Shown here piece after piece: positions 45,417 to 53,440 of a stretch of DNA of 64,000 nucleotides (positions within the stretch are counted from its first letter, which is position 1; every line of letters starts with the position of its first letter). The notes under the pieces are model-generated. The model was not told the DNA's origin, searched no databases, and saw nothing but the letters and a program-made list of their open reading frames with translations. Source of the DNA: Pseudarthrobacter raffinosi (lineage in GTDB: Bacteria > Actinomycetota > Actinomycetes > Actinomycetales > Micrococcaceae). The translations under genes were made by a program, and so were the position numbers. The stretch is from the NCBI RefSeq assembly GCF_023913735.1, contig NZ_JAMXBH010000010.1, positions 124,001-188,000 on the forward strand. Direction: 5' to 3'.

Positions 45417-45779
45417 ATGACCATCATCCAAAACAGCCTTTCCGCCGCCCCTGCGCCGGAGCTCAGCACGGGAGTTGCGGGGACCCCCGCATGGGACTCC
45501 GTAGTACTTGCCAATGCAGGACTGGGCGCGTGTACCTGCCAACGGGAGGTGGCCCCAGAGGCCGTTGGCAACGTCGTGGAGCTATACCCCGGTGCCAGCG
45601 AGGCGAAAAAGCGCCGGCCCCGGCTCACAGCTTCAGAGGCCGGAATGGCGACGGCCGAATACGCCATAGCTACCCTTGCCGCGGTTGGCTTCGCCGGACT
45701 TCTCGTCTTCATTCTCCGCAGCGACGAAGTGCGCGGATTCCTGCTGAACCTCATCCGCACGGCGCTGGCCTTGCCATGA
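45417..45779 (+). CDS. DUF4244 protein, Flp pilin-like
   Basis: A 120-residue protein. The C-terminal part RLTASEAGMATAEYAIATLA followed by AVGFAGLLVFILRS is a class of prepilin-like sequence (Gly before Met-x-x-x-Glu, then a hydrophobic helix) and corresponds to DUF4244, always found in actinobacterial tad clusters. It is the likely main pilin. It carries an unusually long N-terminal region of about 75 residues for a pilin, with two Cys in ACTCQ. ATG 45417 with AAGG upstream; a promoter may lie in the 173-bp gap before it. Its TGA overlaps the next ATG. Confidence 0.82.
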   Translation: MTIIQNSLSAAPAPELSTGVAGTPAWDSVVLANAGLGACTCQREVAPEAVGNVVELYPGASEAKKRRPRLTASEAGMATAEYAIATLAAVGFAGLLVFILRSDEVRGFLLNLIRTALALP

Positions 45780-46306
45780 GTCTGCCGCCGGCAGCGCTGC
45801 CACGGGCTGATGGCCGGAGCAGCCGCTGTGGCCGCTTCCGGAACCAAGGCGTGGAAAGCCGCGTGGCGCTGGGACCGGCGGCCGCACTCCGTCGCTGGCG
45901 CCGTGGGCCGGGGAATGCCCATGGCGCCGTGACGGCGGAGTTCGCGGTAGCGCTGCCGGCAGTACTGTTCCTCCTCGCACTGCTCCTGGCAGGAGCCTCC
46001 GCGGGCGTCACGCAGCTCAGGCTCGAGGAGGCGGCGCGGGCCGGCGCCAGGGCGTTGGCCCGCGGCGAGGACCCGGCCGCAGTGCAGGGGATCGTCAGGA
46101 CCTTGGCGGGGACGTCGGCAACGGCGTCCGTTGCGTCTGACGGCGAGTGGCTCAGCGTTACGGTGGCTGACGGTGTGGGCGGACCGCTGGGGGCAACTGT
46201 GCTCTGGACCCTCACGGCCAAGGCCACCACGCGGAGCGAAACGCCGGCTGCCGCGGCCACTCCGGGGTTGGAGCCGGTCGGGGCCCCGGAGGAGGCGCCG
46301 TTGTGA
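45776..46306 (+). CDS. TadE-family pseudopilin-like protein
   Basis: A 176-residue protein; after a basic N-terminus the stretch HGAVTAEFAVALPAVLFLLAL is the TadE pattern (Glu within the helix start), followed by LRLEEAARAGARALARGE. It would be a minor pilin of the tad system. ATG 45776 overlaps the stop of the DUF4244 gene, and its TGA overlaps the next GTG. Confidence 0.85.
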   Translation: MSLPPAALPRADGRSSRCGRFRNQGVESRVALGPAAALRRWRRGPGNAHGAVTAEFAVALPAVLFLLALLLAGASAGVTQLRLEEAARAGARALARGEDPAAVQGIVRTLAGTSATASVASDGEWLSVTVADGVGGPLGATVLWTLTAKATTRSETPAAAATPGLEPVGAPEEAPL

Positions 46307-46662
46307 ACAGGCAATTCCGGGACAACCCGGAGCGCGGTTCGGGAACAGTACTGGCTGCGGGACTGGCGCTGGTTGTCATCATGGCGATGGCCCTGATGCT
46401 GTTGTTCGCACAGTCCGCGGTGATGGCCAGCAGGGCAGCGGCAGCGGCGGACCTCGCTGCCCTTGCCGCGGCCGATGCCCTGCGCGGGATCACTCCGGGA
46501 GACCCCTGCACGGTGGCCGCCGAGGTAGCAGGCCGCCATGAGGCGGCCCTCGTCAGCTGTACGGAAGGGGCCGGCCAGACCGTCATGGTCCGAACGGAGC
46601 TAAATGCACGCATACTGGTTGGCGCCGCAACCGGTCAGGCGCGGGCCGGACCGCCGCCCTGA
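46303..46662 (+). CDS. TadE-like protein of the Rv3654c family
   Basis: A 119-residue protein with RGSGTVLAAGLALVVIMAMA as N-terminal helix and ASRAAAAADLAALAAADALRG next, the pattern of the small 'helicase/secretion neighbourhood' TadE-like proteins (Rv3654c). Two Cys (GDPCTV, LVSCTE) may form a disulfide. GTG overlaps the TadE stop. The last 28 bases overlap the 3' end of the converging helicase gene. Confidence 0.85.
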   Translation: MNRQFRDNPERGSGTVLAAGLALVVIMAMALMLLFAQSAVMASRAAAAADLAALAAADALRGITPGDPCTVAAEVAGRHEAALVSCTEGAGQTVMVRTELNARILVGAATGQARAGPPP

Positions 46663-49064
46663 GCGCCTGTGGTGCTGAACGGCTCCGTGCTCGCCAGGAA
46701 TTCCGCACTGCGGAGAGGCCTTTCGCGCGCGTCTTTAAGGAGGACGTCGATGAGCGTGACGGCGGCAGCCTTGTCCAGCGGATTGTTCTTGTTCCCACAT
46801 TTGGGGGACTGGACGCAGGACGGGCAGCCCGACTCGCATTCACACGCCTTGATGGCGTCGCGCGTCGCCGAGAGCCACACCTTTGCCTTGTCGAAGCCCC
46901 GTTCGGCAAAGCCGGCACCGCCGGGGTGCCCGTCGTACACAAAGATGGTGGGCGCGCCGGTGTCGGCGTGGATGGCGGTGGATACTCCGCCGATGTCCCA
47001 GCGGTCGCTGGAGGCCACCAGCGGCAGCAGGCCGATCGCTGCGTGTTCGGCGGCGTGCAGGGCCCCCGGGAACTGCGCCTCGATGAGCCCGGCGCCCGTC
47101 AGCGAACGGTTCTCCACCACAAACCAGACGGCCTTCGTGAACAGGTCCCGGGCGCCCAGCTCCAGCGGCTCCTCGCCCAGGATTTCGTTTGAAATCAAGG
47201 CCTTGCGCTGAAAGGAAACCACCTGTGTTGTCACTTTCACATCACCGAAGTGGACGGCGATATCGCCCCAGTGCTCGGTCCGGAGTGTTTCGAGCACTTC
47301 GATCTGGGTCACGTCCCGGGCCGTTGTGTAGTAGTCGGGGTTGGCGCGCCGGACCACCACGCAGTGGTCGTCTTCGTTCAGGTCCTCCACCACATAGCTG
47401 TCGCCCTGGTGCACATAGATGGCACCTGTGTGCGCCTGGTAGTGCGTCTGGGGCGAATCCATGGTCCCGAGGAGGGAGCCGGTGTCGGCGTCAACGATGC
47501 TCACCGGTCCGCCTCCGTCGGCACGAAGGTTCACCATGGCCGCAGCGCTCTGGGAGTGCGTCCAGAACCAGCCCGCCGGCCGGCGGCGCAAATAGCCCTG
47601 CGCCACGAGCTGCCCTAACAACTTCTCTGCTGTGCCGCCGAACAGGCCAAGCTCAGCCACGCCCAGCGGAAGCTCCGCGGCGGCGGCACAAAGATGGGGC
47701 CCCAGCACATAGGGATTGGAGGGATCAAAGACGGTGGCCTCCACCGACACGTCGAAAATCGCCTCGGGATGGTTCACCAGGTAGGTGTCGAGCGGATCAT
47801 CGCTGGCCACAAACGCGGCAATCGCATCCTGGCCCGCGCGCCCAGCCCGGCCGATCTGCTGGAACAGCGACGCCCTGGTGCCTGGCCAGCCCGCGACCAG
47901 GACGGCATCCAGCCCGGAAATGTCGATGCCCAGTTCAAGGGCGGACGTGCTGGAGACACCCAGCAGTTCGCCGGAGCGGAGTGCCTTTTCCAGGGCCCGG
48001 CGTTCTTCCGGAAGGTAGCCGGAACGGTAGGCGGCCACGCGTTGGGGAAGACTGGGGTCCACTTCGTCCAGAAGGCGCTTGGTGATCGAAGCGATTGTCT
48101 CCGCACCGCGGCGGGACTTGATGAAGGCGATGGTCCGGATGCGGGACGAAACCAGGTTCGCCAGCAGATCGGCCGTTTCAGCAACGGCGGTGCGGCGTTC
48201 CCTGGCGCCGTTCTCGCCCTTGAGATCGGTCAGCGCAGGCTCCCAGAAAGCCACCGTAGTGGAACCGTGCGGCGAGCAGTCCTCGGCAACGGCCCGGACC
48301 GGCGCCCCGATCAGGCGGCCGAAGGATGAGCCTGGCTCAGATGCCGTGGCAGACGCGGCGATGAACACCGGACCGGGGTGGGTGGTCCCGGCACCGTAGT
48401 ACGCGCAGATGCGTCGCAGCCGGCGCATCAGGTTGGCCACGTGCGAGCCGAACACCCCGCGGTAGCTGTGGGCCTCATCCACAATCACGTACCGCAGCCG
48501 CCGGAAGAAGCTGGCCCACCAGGCGTGATTGGGAAGGATGCCGAAGTGGAGCATGTCCGGATTCGCCAGGATGAAGTTGGCGTGGTCCCGGATCCACCGG
48601 CGGGACGCGGGTTCGGTATCGCCGTCGTACGTCTCGGCCCGTACGGTGGGCAGATTCAGGGAACGGATGGCTGCGAGCTGGTCGGCAGCGAGAGCCTTCG
48701 TGGGGGAGAGGTAGAGTGTCACGGCGCCGTCGTCGTGGATTTTTCCCGGTTCGGACAGGACGCGCAGTTCGGAGCGGTGGATGGCGTCAAGTGCCGGCAG
48801 TTGGTAGGCCAGGGACTTTCCGGAGGCGGTGCCGGTGGCGATGACCACGTGCTCGCCGCCGTGGGCCAGGGTGGCGGCTTGGATCTGGTGCCGGTACGGC
48901 TCGTGGATGCCCAGGGAGCCATAAGCGGCCACCAGATCCGGGTGCGCCCACGTTGGCCACGGTTCGTGGACTGCCTGCCGGGCTGGGATGGTGCGGACAT
49001 GACGCAGCTGTTCCGGGTCCGGGCCTCGGCCCAGCAATGGAATCAGGGAGTCATGGGGGTTCAC
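46635..49064 (-). CDS. DEAD/DEAH-box helicase with DUF1998 domain (MrfA-like)
   Basis: An 809-residue helicase. Motif I is ATGTASGKSLAYQLP, motif II is VDEAHSYRG, and motif VI reads QQIGRAGRAGQ. The C-terminal DUF1998 domain holds four cysteines in CECESGCPSCVQSPKCG, a metal site. Relatives (yeast Hrq1, Bacillus MrfA) are 3'-5' DNA helicases in mitomycin-type repair. Start GTG 49064 has only a weak ribosome site. It lies tail to tail with the tad operon, a conserved actinobacterial pairing. Confidence 0.93.
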   Translation of the reverse strand: MNPHDSLIPLLGRGPDPEQLRHVRTIPARQAVHEPWPTWAHPDLVAAYGSLGIHEPYRHQIQAATLAHGGEHVVIATGTASGKSLAYQLPALDAIHRSELRVLSEPGKIHDDGAVTLYLSPTKALAADQLAAIRSLNLPTVRAETYDGDTEPASRRWIRDHANFILANPDMLHFGILPNHAWWASFFRRLRYVIVDEAHSYRGVFGSHVANLMRRLRRICAYYGAGTTHPGPVFIAASATASEPGSSFGRLIGAPVRAVAEDCSPHGSTTVAFWEPALTDLKGENGARERRTAVAETADLLANLVSSRIRTIAFIKSRRGAETIASITKRLLDEVDPSLPQRVAAYRSGYLPEERRALEKALRSGELLGVSSTSALELGIDISGLDAVLVAGWPGTRASLFQQIGRAGRAGQDAIAAFVASDDPLDTYLVNHPEAIFDVSVEATVFDPSNPYVLGPHLCAAAAELPLGVAELGLFGGTAEKLLGQLVAQGYLRRRPAGWFWTHSQSAAAMVNLRADGGGPVSIVDADTGSLLGTMDSPQTHYQAHTGAIYVHQGDSYVVEDLNEDDHCVVVRRANPDYYTTARDVTQIEVLETLRTEHWGDIAVHFGDVKVTTQVVSFQRKALISNEILGEEPLELGARDLFTKAVWFVVENRSLTGAGLIEAQFPGALHAAEHAAIGLLPLVASSDRWDIGGVSTAIHADTGAPTIFVYDGHPGGAGFAERGFDKAKVWLSATRDAIKACECESGCPSCVQSPKCGNKNNPLDKAAAVTLIDVLLKDARERPLRSAEFLASTEPFSTTGAQGGGPARA

Positions 49065-49091
49065 CCCAACATTCTTTCACCCGAGGAAAAA

Positions 49092-49784
49092 TCACCCCAC
49101 GGAAAGGTCTGCGCCTTCGTCGGACGTGGACAGCATCAGCACGCGGCAAACAGTTGACCAGCCCAAGTGGGAATACAGCTTCTGGCCGTCGATCGAGGCC
49201 AGCAGCAGGCCGTTCTCCACGTACGGTCCGATGGCCTGCGCCGCAAGGGCCTTCATGATGAAGCTGCCCAGTCCGCGGCGCTGGAACGCGGGTTGGACCA
49301 CAATCTTGTCGAACACTGCAGTCTCGCCCACCACAAAAGCCCTGCCGCTCGCCGCTACAGTGTCACTCGAGCGGACCACTGCGTGGTGGACGCCGTCGAG
49401 CTGGGAGGTGACCAGGTTCAATTCGTCGTCGGAGAGCCACGGATCTTCCGTATCCTGCGTGGCCATGTCCACAATCATCATGGCCTGCGATGCGGACGTG
49501 ACGTTCAGCCCGTGTTTTTGGGCCAGTGCACTGAAGCGGGCAACATCATTGGTGAGGATGGTCAGGACCCTGGCCGGGGCCTCGGCGGTCTTCGCAGCCA
49601 GGGCAGCGAACTCATTCTCGGAGGGGTCATGGGCGAAGTATTCCCACTCCCCGGAGGTGTCGGCCCGCAGTGCAGCGGGGAAGCGGCCCTCAACTGAGGT
49701 CTGGTAACCGCGGCAGCCGGCCCAGCCAGCTACCCAGACTTCAAGAAGGCGTGTGATGTCTTCAACCAAGGCGTCCGGACTCAT
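49092..49784 (-). CDS. GNAT-family N-acetyltransferase
   Basis: A 230-residue protein. The C-terminal half carries the acetyl-CoA site (VQPAFQRRGLGSFIMKAL) and ends LYSHLGWSTVCRVLML; the N-terminal half (EVWVAGWAGCRGY) is a second, weaker domain. Target is unknown. I prefer ATG 49784 (MSPDALVED) over a TTG at 49817. It may be cotranscribed with the helicase gene 27 bp downstream. Confidence 0.82.
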   Translation of the reverse strand: MSPDALVEDITRLLEVWVAGWAGCRGYQTSVEGRFPAALRADTSGEWEYFAHDPSENEFAALAAKTAEAPARVLTILTNDVARFSALAQKHGLNVTSASQAMMIVDMATQDTEDPWLSDDELNLVTSQLDGVHHAVVRSSDTVAASGRAFVVGETAVFDKIVVQPAFQRRGLGSFIMKALAAQAIGPYVENGLLLASIDGQKLYSHLGWSTVCRVLMLSTSDEGADLSVG

Positions 49785-49879
49785 GTCATGAGAGTATTCC
49801 AGCCCCGACACAAGCAACAGGGGTAGGGTGCCCCCGATGTGACTTGCCTATGCAATCGTGACAGGACAAGACTGACGGC

Positions 49880-50338
49880 ATGCCCGCCGCCAAGGAACCG
49901 TCCAAGAACACTTTTCCGCTGTCCCTGCTGGTTTGTGTCGCCTTAATGGTGGCCATGGTGGGCGGCGCCAGGTATTGGGAGACGGCCACGGGCGTGGCTT
50001 ACTGGGTCTGGCTTGCCGGCGGGCTCGTCCCGCTGGTGGCCGGCGCACTGACCTACCGGAATTCGAAGCGCCCGCTGGACTTTCTGGGATCACGCTCCGA
50101 GCCCGAAGGAGCGCAACGGCAGGGACTTGGTGGGCTTCTTACTGCCGTGGTCCTGTTTGTGGTGCCGCGCCTCGTTGGTGACGGTGCGGCAGAACTCGCC
50201 CTCAACAATGGCGCTGGTGCTTTCGGGGCCGCCGTGACGGCAACCGCGGTGCCGTTCGCCGTCGTCGTCCTGGGGTACCGGACGGCCGAAACCGCCCTGA
50301 ACAGGTGCGACGCCGCCATCGCAGCGGCGCAGCCTTAG
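49880..50338 (+). CDS. Hypothetical membrane protein (152 aa)
   Basis: A 152-residue protein with four hydrophobic segments: [52 protein letters not shown] and [17 protein letters not shown]. No motif or family recognised. It stands alone, divergent from the GNAT gene and 52 bp before trhO. Confidence 0.65.
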   Translation: MPAAKEPSKNTFPLSLLVCVALMVAMVGGARYWETATGVAYWVWLAGGLVPLVAGALTYRNSKRPLDFLGSRSEPEGAQRQGLGGLLTAVVLFVVPRLVGDGAAELALNNGAGAFGAAVTATAVPFAVVVLGYRTAETALNRCDAAIAAAQP

Positions 50339-50390
50339 CCCCCGGCCAATCGGCGGGTCCGTTCTCCGGCAACCCAGTACCCTTAAATAC

Positions 50391-51284
50391 GTGGCTTTGA
50401 ACCGAATTGTGCTCTTTTACGGCTTTACCCCCATCGCTGATCCGGACGCGGTGCGGCTCTGGCAGCGTGCCCTGTGCGAAAAACTCGGGCTGACCGGACG
50501 CATCCTCCTTTCCAAGGACGGCATCAACGCCACGGTGGGCGGCGAGATCGGCGCCGTCAAGCAATACGTGAAGACCACACGCGAATACAAGGGATTCCAC
50601 GGCATCGACGTGAAATGGTCCGACGGCGGCGCGGAGGACTTCCCGCGGCTGAGCGTTAAGGTCCGGGACGAGATCGTCTCCTTCGGCGCGCCAGGCGAAC
50701 TCAAGGTAGATGAGCACGGTGTGGTGGGCGGCGGCACGCACCTCAAGCCCGAGGAACTGCACGAACTGGTGGAGGCCACCAAACAGGCCGGCGAGGACGT
50801 GGTGTTCTTCGACGGCCGCAACGCCTTCGAGGCCCAGATCGGCAAGTTCAAGGACGCGATCGTCCCTGACGTGGCCACTACCCACGATTTCATCAAGGAG
50901 CTCGACTCCGGCAAGTACGACGCCCTCAAGGACAAACCGGTGGTCACCTATTGCACCGGCGGCATCCGCTGCGAGGTGCTCTCCAGTCTGATGGTGAACC
51001 GCGGTTTCAAGCAGGTGTACCAGCTCGACGGCGGCATCGTCCGCTACGGCGAAACGTTCAAGGACCAGGGCCTCTGGGAAGGCTCGCTCTACGTGTTCGA
51101 CAAGCGCATGCACCTGGAATTCAGCGAGGACGCCAAGACCATCGGTGAGTGCGTCCGCTGTGCCGCGCCCACCAGCAAGTTCGAGAACTGTTCCAACCCG
51201 AGCTGCCGCACGCTGACCTTGTATTGCGCCGAGTGTGCCGCCAGCCCGGAGACGCTGCGCTGCCCCGAAGGCTGCGTGGCCTGA
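50391..51284 (+). CDS. trhO: tRNA uridine(34) hydroxylase (rhodanese-like)
   Basis: A 297-residue protein with an N-terminal acylphosphatase-like domain ([15 protein letters not shown]) and a rhodanese domain with active Cys in [11 protein letters not shown] (about residue 187). The C-terminal part has a cysteine cluster [20 protein letters not shown] and CAECAA, as in the TrhO/YceA family, which makes 5-hydroxyuridine in tRNA with oxygen. GTG start. A triple short repeat follows the gene. Confidence 0.92.
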   Translation: MALNRIVLFYGFTPIADPDAVRLWQRALCEKLGLTGRILLSKDGINATVGGEIGAVKQYVKTTREYKGFHGIDVKWSDGGAEDFPRLSVKVRDEIVSFGAPGELKVDEHGVVGGGTHLKPEELHELVEATKQAGEDVVFFDGRNAFEAQIGKFKDAIVPDVATTHDFIKELDSGKYDALKDKPVVTYCTGGIRCEVLSSLMVNRGFKQVYQLDGGIVRYGETFKDQGLWEGSLYVFDKRMHLEFSEDAKTIGECVRCAAPTSKFENCSNPSCRTLTLYCAECAASPETLRCPEGCVA

Positions 51285-51310
51285 GCTGCATGGTCTGAGC
51301 CCCGCTGCCG

Positions 51311-51367
51311 GTTCAGAGCCGGCTGGCTGAAAGTTCAGAGCCGGCAGGCATAAAAGTTCAGAGCCGG
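51311..51367. repeat. Triple direct repeat GTTCAGAGCCGG
   Basis: Copies at 51311-51322, 51333-51344 and 51356-51367, spaced 22-23 bp. The third copy spans the stop codon of the next minus-strand gene, so the other two look like duplications of the gene's 3' end (LSRL-stop). Confidence 0.75.
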
Positions 51368-51951
51368 GACAGCCGGTACGCGAAATTGGCGGGGGACTGC
51401 GCTTCGACCTGGAAATGCAGCACCGTTTCCTTGGGCAGGTAGATCACGCTTTCGCGCCGTGATCCGCAGCGGAGGCTGAGGTCCACCATGGTGAATTCGT
51501 CATTGCGGACTTTGAAGTCGACGCGCCGCTGGCTGCGGCACACCAGCACCAGGACGTAGGTTCCGGCGGGGAGGGGCTCCGTGGCGTCCGTTCGGACTTC
51601 TTCCGCGCGCAACAGGCCGAACGTCCTATGCGCCACCTGCAGGCCGGGCCCCACCTGGGACTCCGTCAGCCAGGCCTCCATTTCAGCCTCGCTGACGGGA
51701 TCGTTCCGCCACAGCTCAGCGCTCGGCCCCGGCTCGGTCACCTCCGGCGCGGCCGTGGCCTCGGCGGGACGCCACCCTTCGTCGTACGTGTATTCACATC
51801 CGGCGAGCGCAGTTCCGGCCACGAGTGCGCCCGCCGTCCAGAGTACGACGGCGGCCCTCACCCGGGTGCGCACGGAGACTGACCGGGACGGGCAAGCGCC
51901 CGGACGAAGTACCGCCCTGCGGGGCGGCGGCGCCCCCTGCGTTGCGGGCAT
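51358..51951 (-). CDS. Secreted lipoprotein, paralogue of the next gene
   Basis: A 197-residue protein with a basic N-terminus, a hydrophobic run AAVVLWTAGALVAGTALAGC ending in a lipobox (ALAGC), and an exported domain. A GTG at 51873 would start nearer the signal. The end, from LPAGTYVLVLVC through CGSRRESVIYLPK to FAYRLSRL, aligns with AGKYTLTLVC, CYGARESIKITLP and YAYQL of the neighbouring lipoprotein. Function unknown. Confidence 0.75.
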   Translation of the reverse strand: MPATQGAPPPRRAVLRPGACPSRSVSVRTRVRAAVVLWTAGALVAGTALAGCEYTYDEGWRPAEATAAPEVTEPGPSAELWRNDPVSEAEMEAWLTESQVGPGLQVAHRTFGLLRAEEVRTDATEPLPAGTYVLVLVCRSQRRVDFKVRNDEFTMVDLSLRCGSRRESVIYLPKETVLHFQVEAQSPANFAYRLSRL

Positions 51952-52040
51952 ACTCCGACTCTATGCCGGGCAGGGACCCCAATCCAGAGCCTCGGGCATC
52001 ACCCGTCCGGCGGTCAGCCGCATGGTGGATTCGAAGGGAC

Positions 52041-52478
52041 TTAACCCGCAGTTACCAGTTGGTAGGCGTAGATCAGCGGTGCGTCGACGCTGGAGGCGCT
52101 GAGCTGCAGCGGTCCGGGTTCCGGGAGTGTGATTTTGATGGACTCCCGGGCACCGTAGCAGGCGGCCCCGAGGTCGGCGAGTTCCTTGCCTCCGGACCGC
52201 ACTGCGAGGAAGGCCTTGCCGCCGCCTTCACAGACGAGTGTCAGCGTGTACTTGCCTGCCGGCACGTTCTCCGTATGGTCAATGGGTTGGGCGTTGAGAA
52301 TCTTGCCGGAGTCCTCGGCAACAACGCCGCTGGCCGACGGCAGTGCCGTGGCTTTCCAGGCCGGCACATCGGCGTTCTCCACCGAAAGCTGCTGCGCGCA
52401 GGCAGAGAGGCCCAGGAGGACAGCTGCGGCAGCCACAGCGGAGAGGGCGCGCGGAAAGGACGAAGGAATAACAGCCAT
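52041..52478 (-). CDS. Small secreted lipoprotein, paralogue of the previous gene
   Basis: A 145-residue protein. The signal ALSAVAAAAVLLGLSAC ends in lipobox LSAC. The mature part has the pattern VPAGKYTLTLVCEGGGKAFL followed by CYGARESIKITLPEPG, a beta-rich domain with two Cys that is shared with the gene after it. Function unknown; exposed on the cell surface. It is divergent from a MerR regulator. Confidence 0.8.
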   Translation of the reverse strand: MAVIPSSFPRALSAVAAAAVLLGLSACAQQLSVENADVPAWKATALPSASGVVAEDSGKILNAQPIDHTENVPAGKYTLTLVCEGGGKAFLAVRSGGKELADLGAACYGARESIKITLPEPGPLQLSASSVDAPLIYAYQLVTAG

Positions 52479-52523
52479 GCTTCCAACTTACCCGGCTCCA
52501 TCTGTGCTCCGTGATTCAGTCCC

Positions 52524-52554
52524 TTGACCTTGACGCTACGTCAAGATTTATCGT
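52524..52554 (+). promoter_or_regulatory. MerR-type promoter with 19-bp spacer
   Basis: -35 TTGACC (52524-52529), 19-bp spacer, -10 TATCGT (52549-52554). The spacer holds the perfect dyad CTTGACG-CTA-CGTCAAG (52529-52545). A long spacer bearing a dyad is the hallmark of MerR-controlled promoters; the gene below encodes such a regulator, so autoregulation is likely. Confidence 0.7.
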
Positions 52555-52618
52555 TGAACCATCAGCCGGACCAGAACGTCCGAACCATCCCGCAAACAGA
52601 GCAGGAAAGGAAGAATAC

Positions 52619-53401
52619 ATGGACTGGTCCATCCAGGACATCGTCCGGATCGCAGGGACCACCAGCAGGACGCTGCGGCACTATGACGACATCGGCCTGC
52701 TCAAGCCCAGCCGCACCGGCCACAACGGTTACCGCTACTACAACCAGGCGGCGCTGGTGCAGCTCCAGCGCATCCTGCTTCTGCGCGGGCTGGGGCTGGG
52801 CCTGCCGGTGATCAGCCAGGTGCTCGACGATGAAACGGACGCCGCCCAGGCACTCACCGGGCATCTCGAATGGCTCAAGCAGGAACAGGACAGGCTTGCG
52901 CGGCAGATCGCGTCGGTCACACAAACCATCGAGGCAGTGAAAGGAGGTGGCGAAATCATGGCAGAAGACATGTTCAACGGTTTCGACCACACCCAGTACA
53001 AGGACGAAGTGGAGGAACGCTGGGGCAAGGACGCCTACGCGAAGGGGGATTCGTGGTGGCGCGGCATGAGCACCGAGGAGAAGGCGGCGTGGAAGCAGCG
53101 ATCGCAGCAGCTGGGCGAGGACTGGATCGCCGCCGCCACTGGGGGTATAGCACCGGACAGCGCGGAGGCCCAGGACATCGCGAGGCGGCACGTCGAATGG
53201 CTGACCGGCATCCCGGGCACCCCGGCGTCGGACGCCCGCGGCCAGGCTGACGGCAAGGGCAACGCTGACGTCAAGGCATACGTCACCGGGCTCGGCGAAA
53301 TGTACGTTACTGACCCCCGCTTCGCGAAGAACTACGGCGGCGCGGAGGGTGCCGGCTTCGTCCGGGATGCCCTGAAGATCTACGCCGCGGAGAACCTGTA
53401 G
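52619..53401 (+). CDS. MerR-family regulator with TipAS-like domain
   Basis: A 260-residue protein. Residues 1-70 are a MerR HTH (WSIQDIVRIAGTTSRTLRHY, DIGLLKPSRTGHNGYRYYN). A coiled-coil dimer helix follows (EWLKQEQDRLARQIASVTQT). The C-terminal about 140 residues match the TipAS antibiotic-binding domain (NGFDHTQYKDEVEERWGKDA, GMYVTDPRFAKNY). TipA-type proteins bind thiopeptide and other drugs and switch on their own gene. ATG 52619 with GGAAAGGAAG upstream. Confidence 0.92.
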   Translation: MDWSIQDIVRIAGTTSRTLRHYDDIGLLKPSRTGHNGYRYYNQAALVQLQRILLLRGLGLGLPVISQVLDDETDAAQALTGHLEWLKQEQDRLARQIASVTQTIEAVKGGGEIMAEDMFNGFDHTQYKDEVEERWGKDAYAKGDSWWRGMSTEEKAAWKQRSQQLGEDWIAAATGGIAPDSAEAQDIARRHVEWLTGIPGTPASDARGQADGKGNADVKAYVTGLGEMYVTDPRFAKNYGGAEGAGFVRDALKIYAAENL

Positions 53402-53440
53402 CCCGTCAGGAGGAAGCGTGCCCGCCAATAGACTTGGGCG

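Noticed and set aside
51311-51367. Possible CRISPR array
   Set aside because: Only three 12-bp repeats with about 10-bp spacers and no cas genes; they look like duplications of a gene end.
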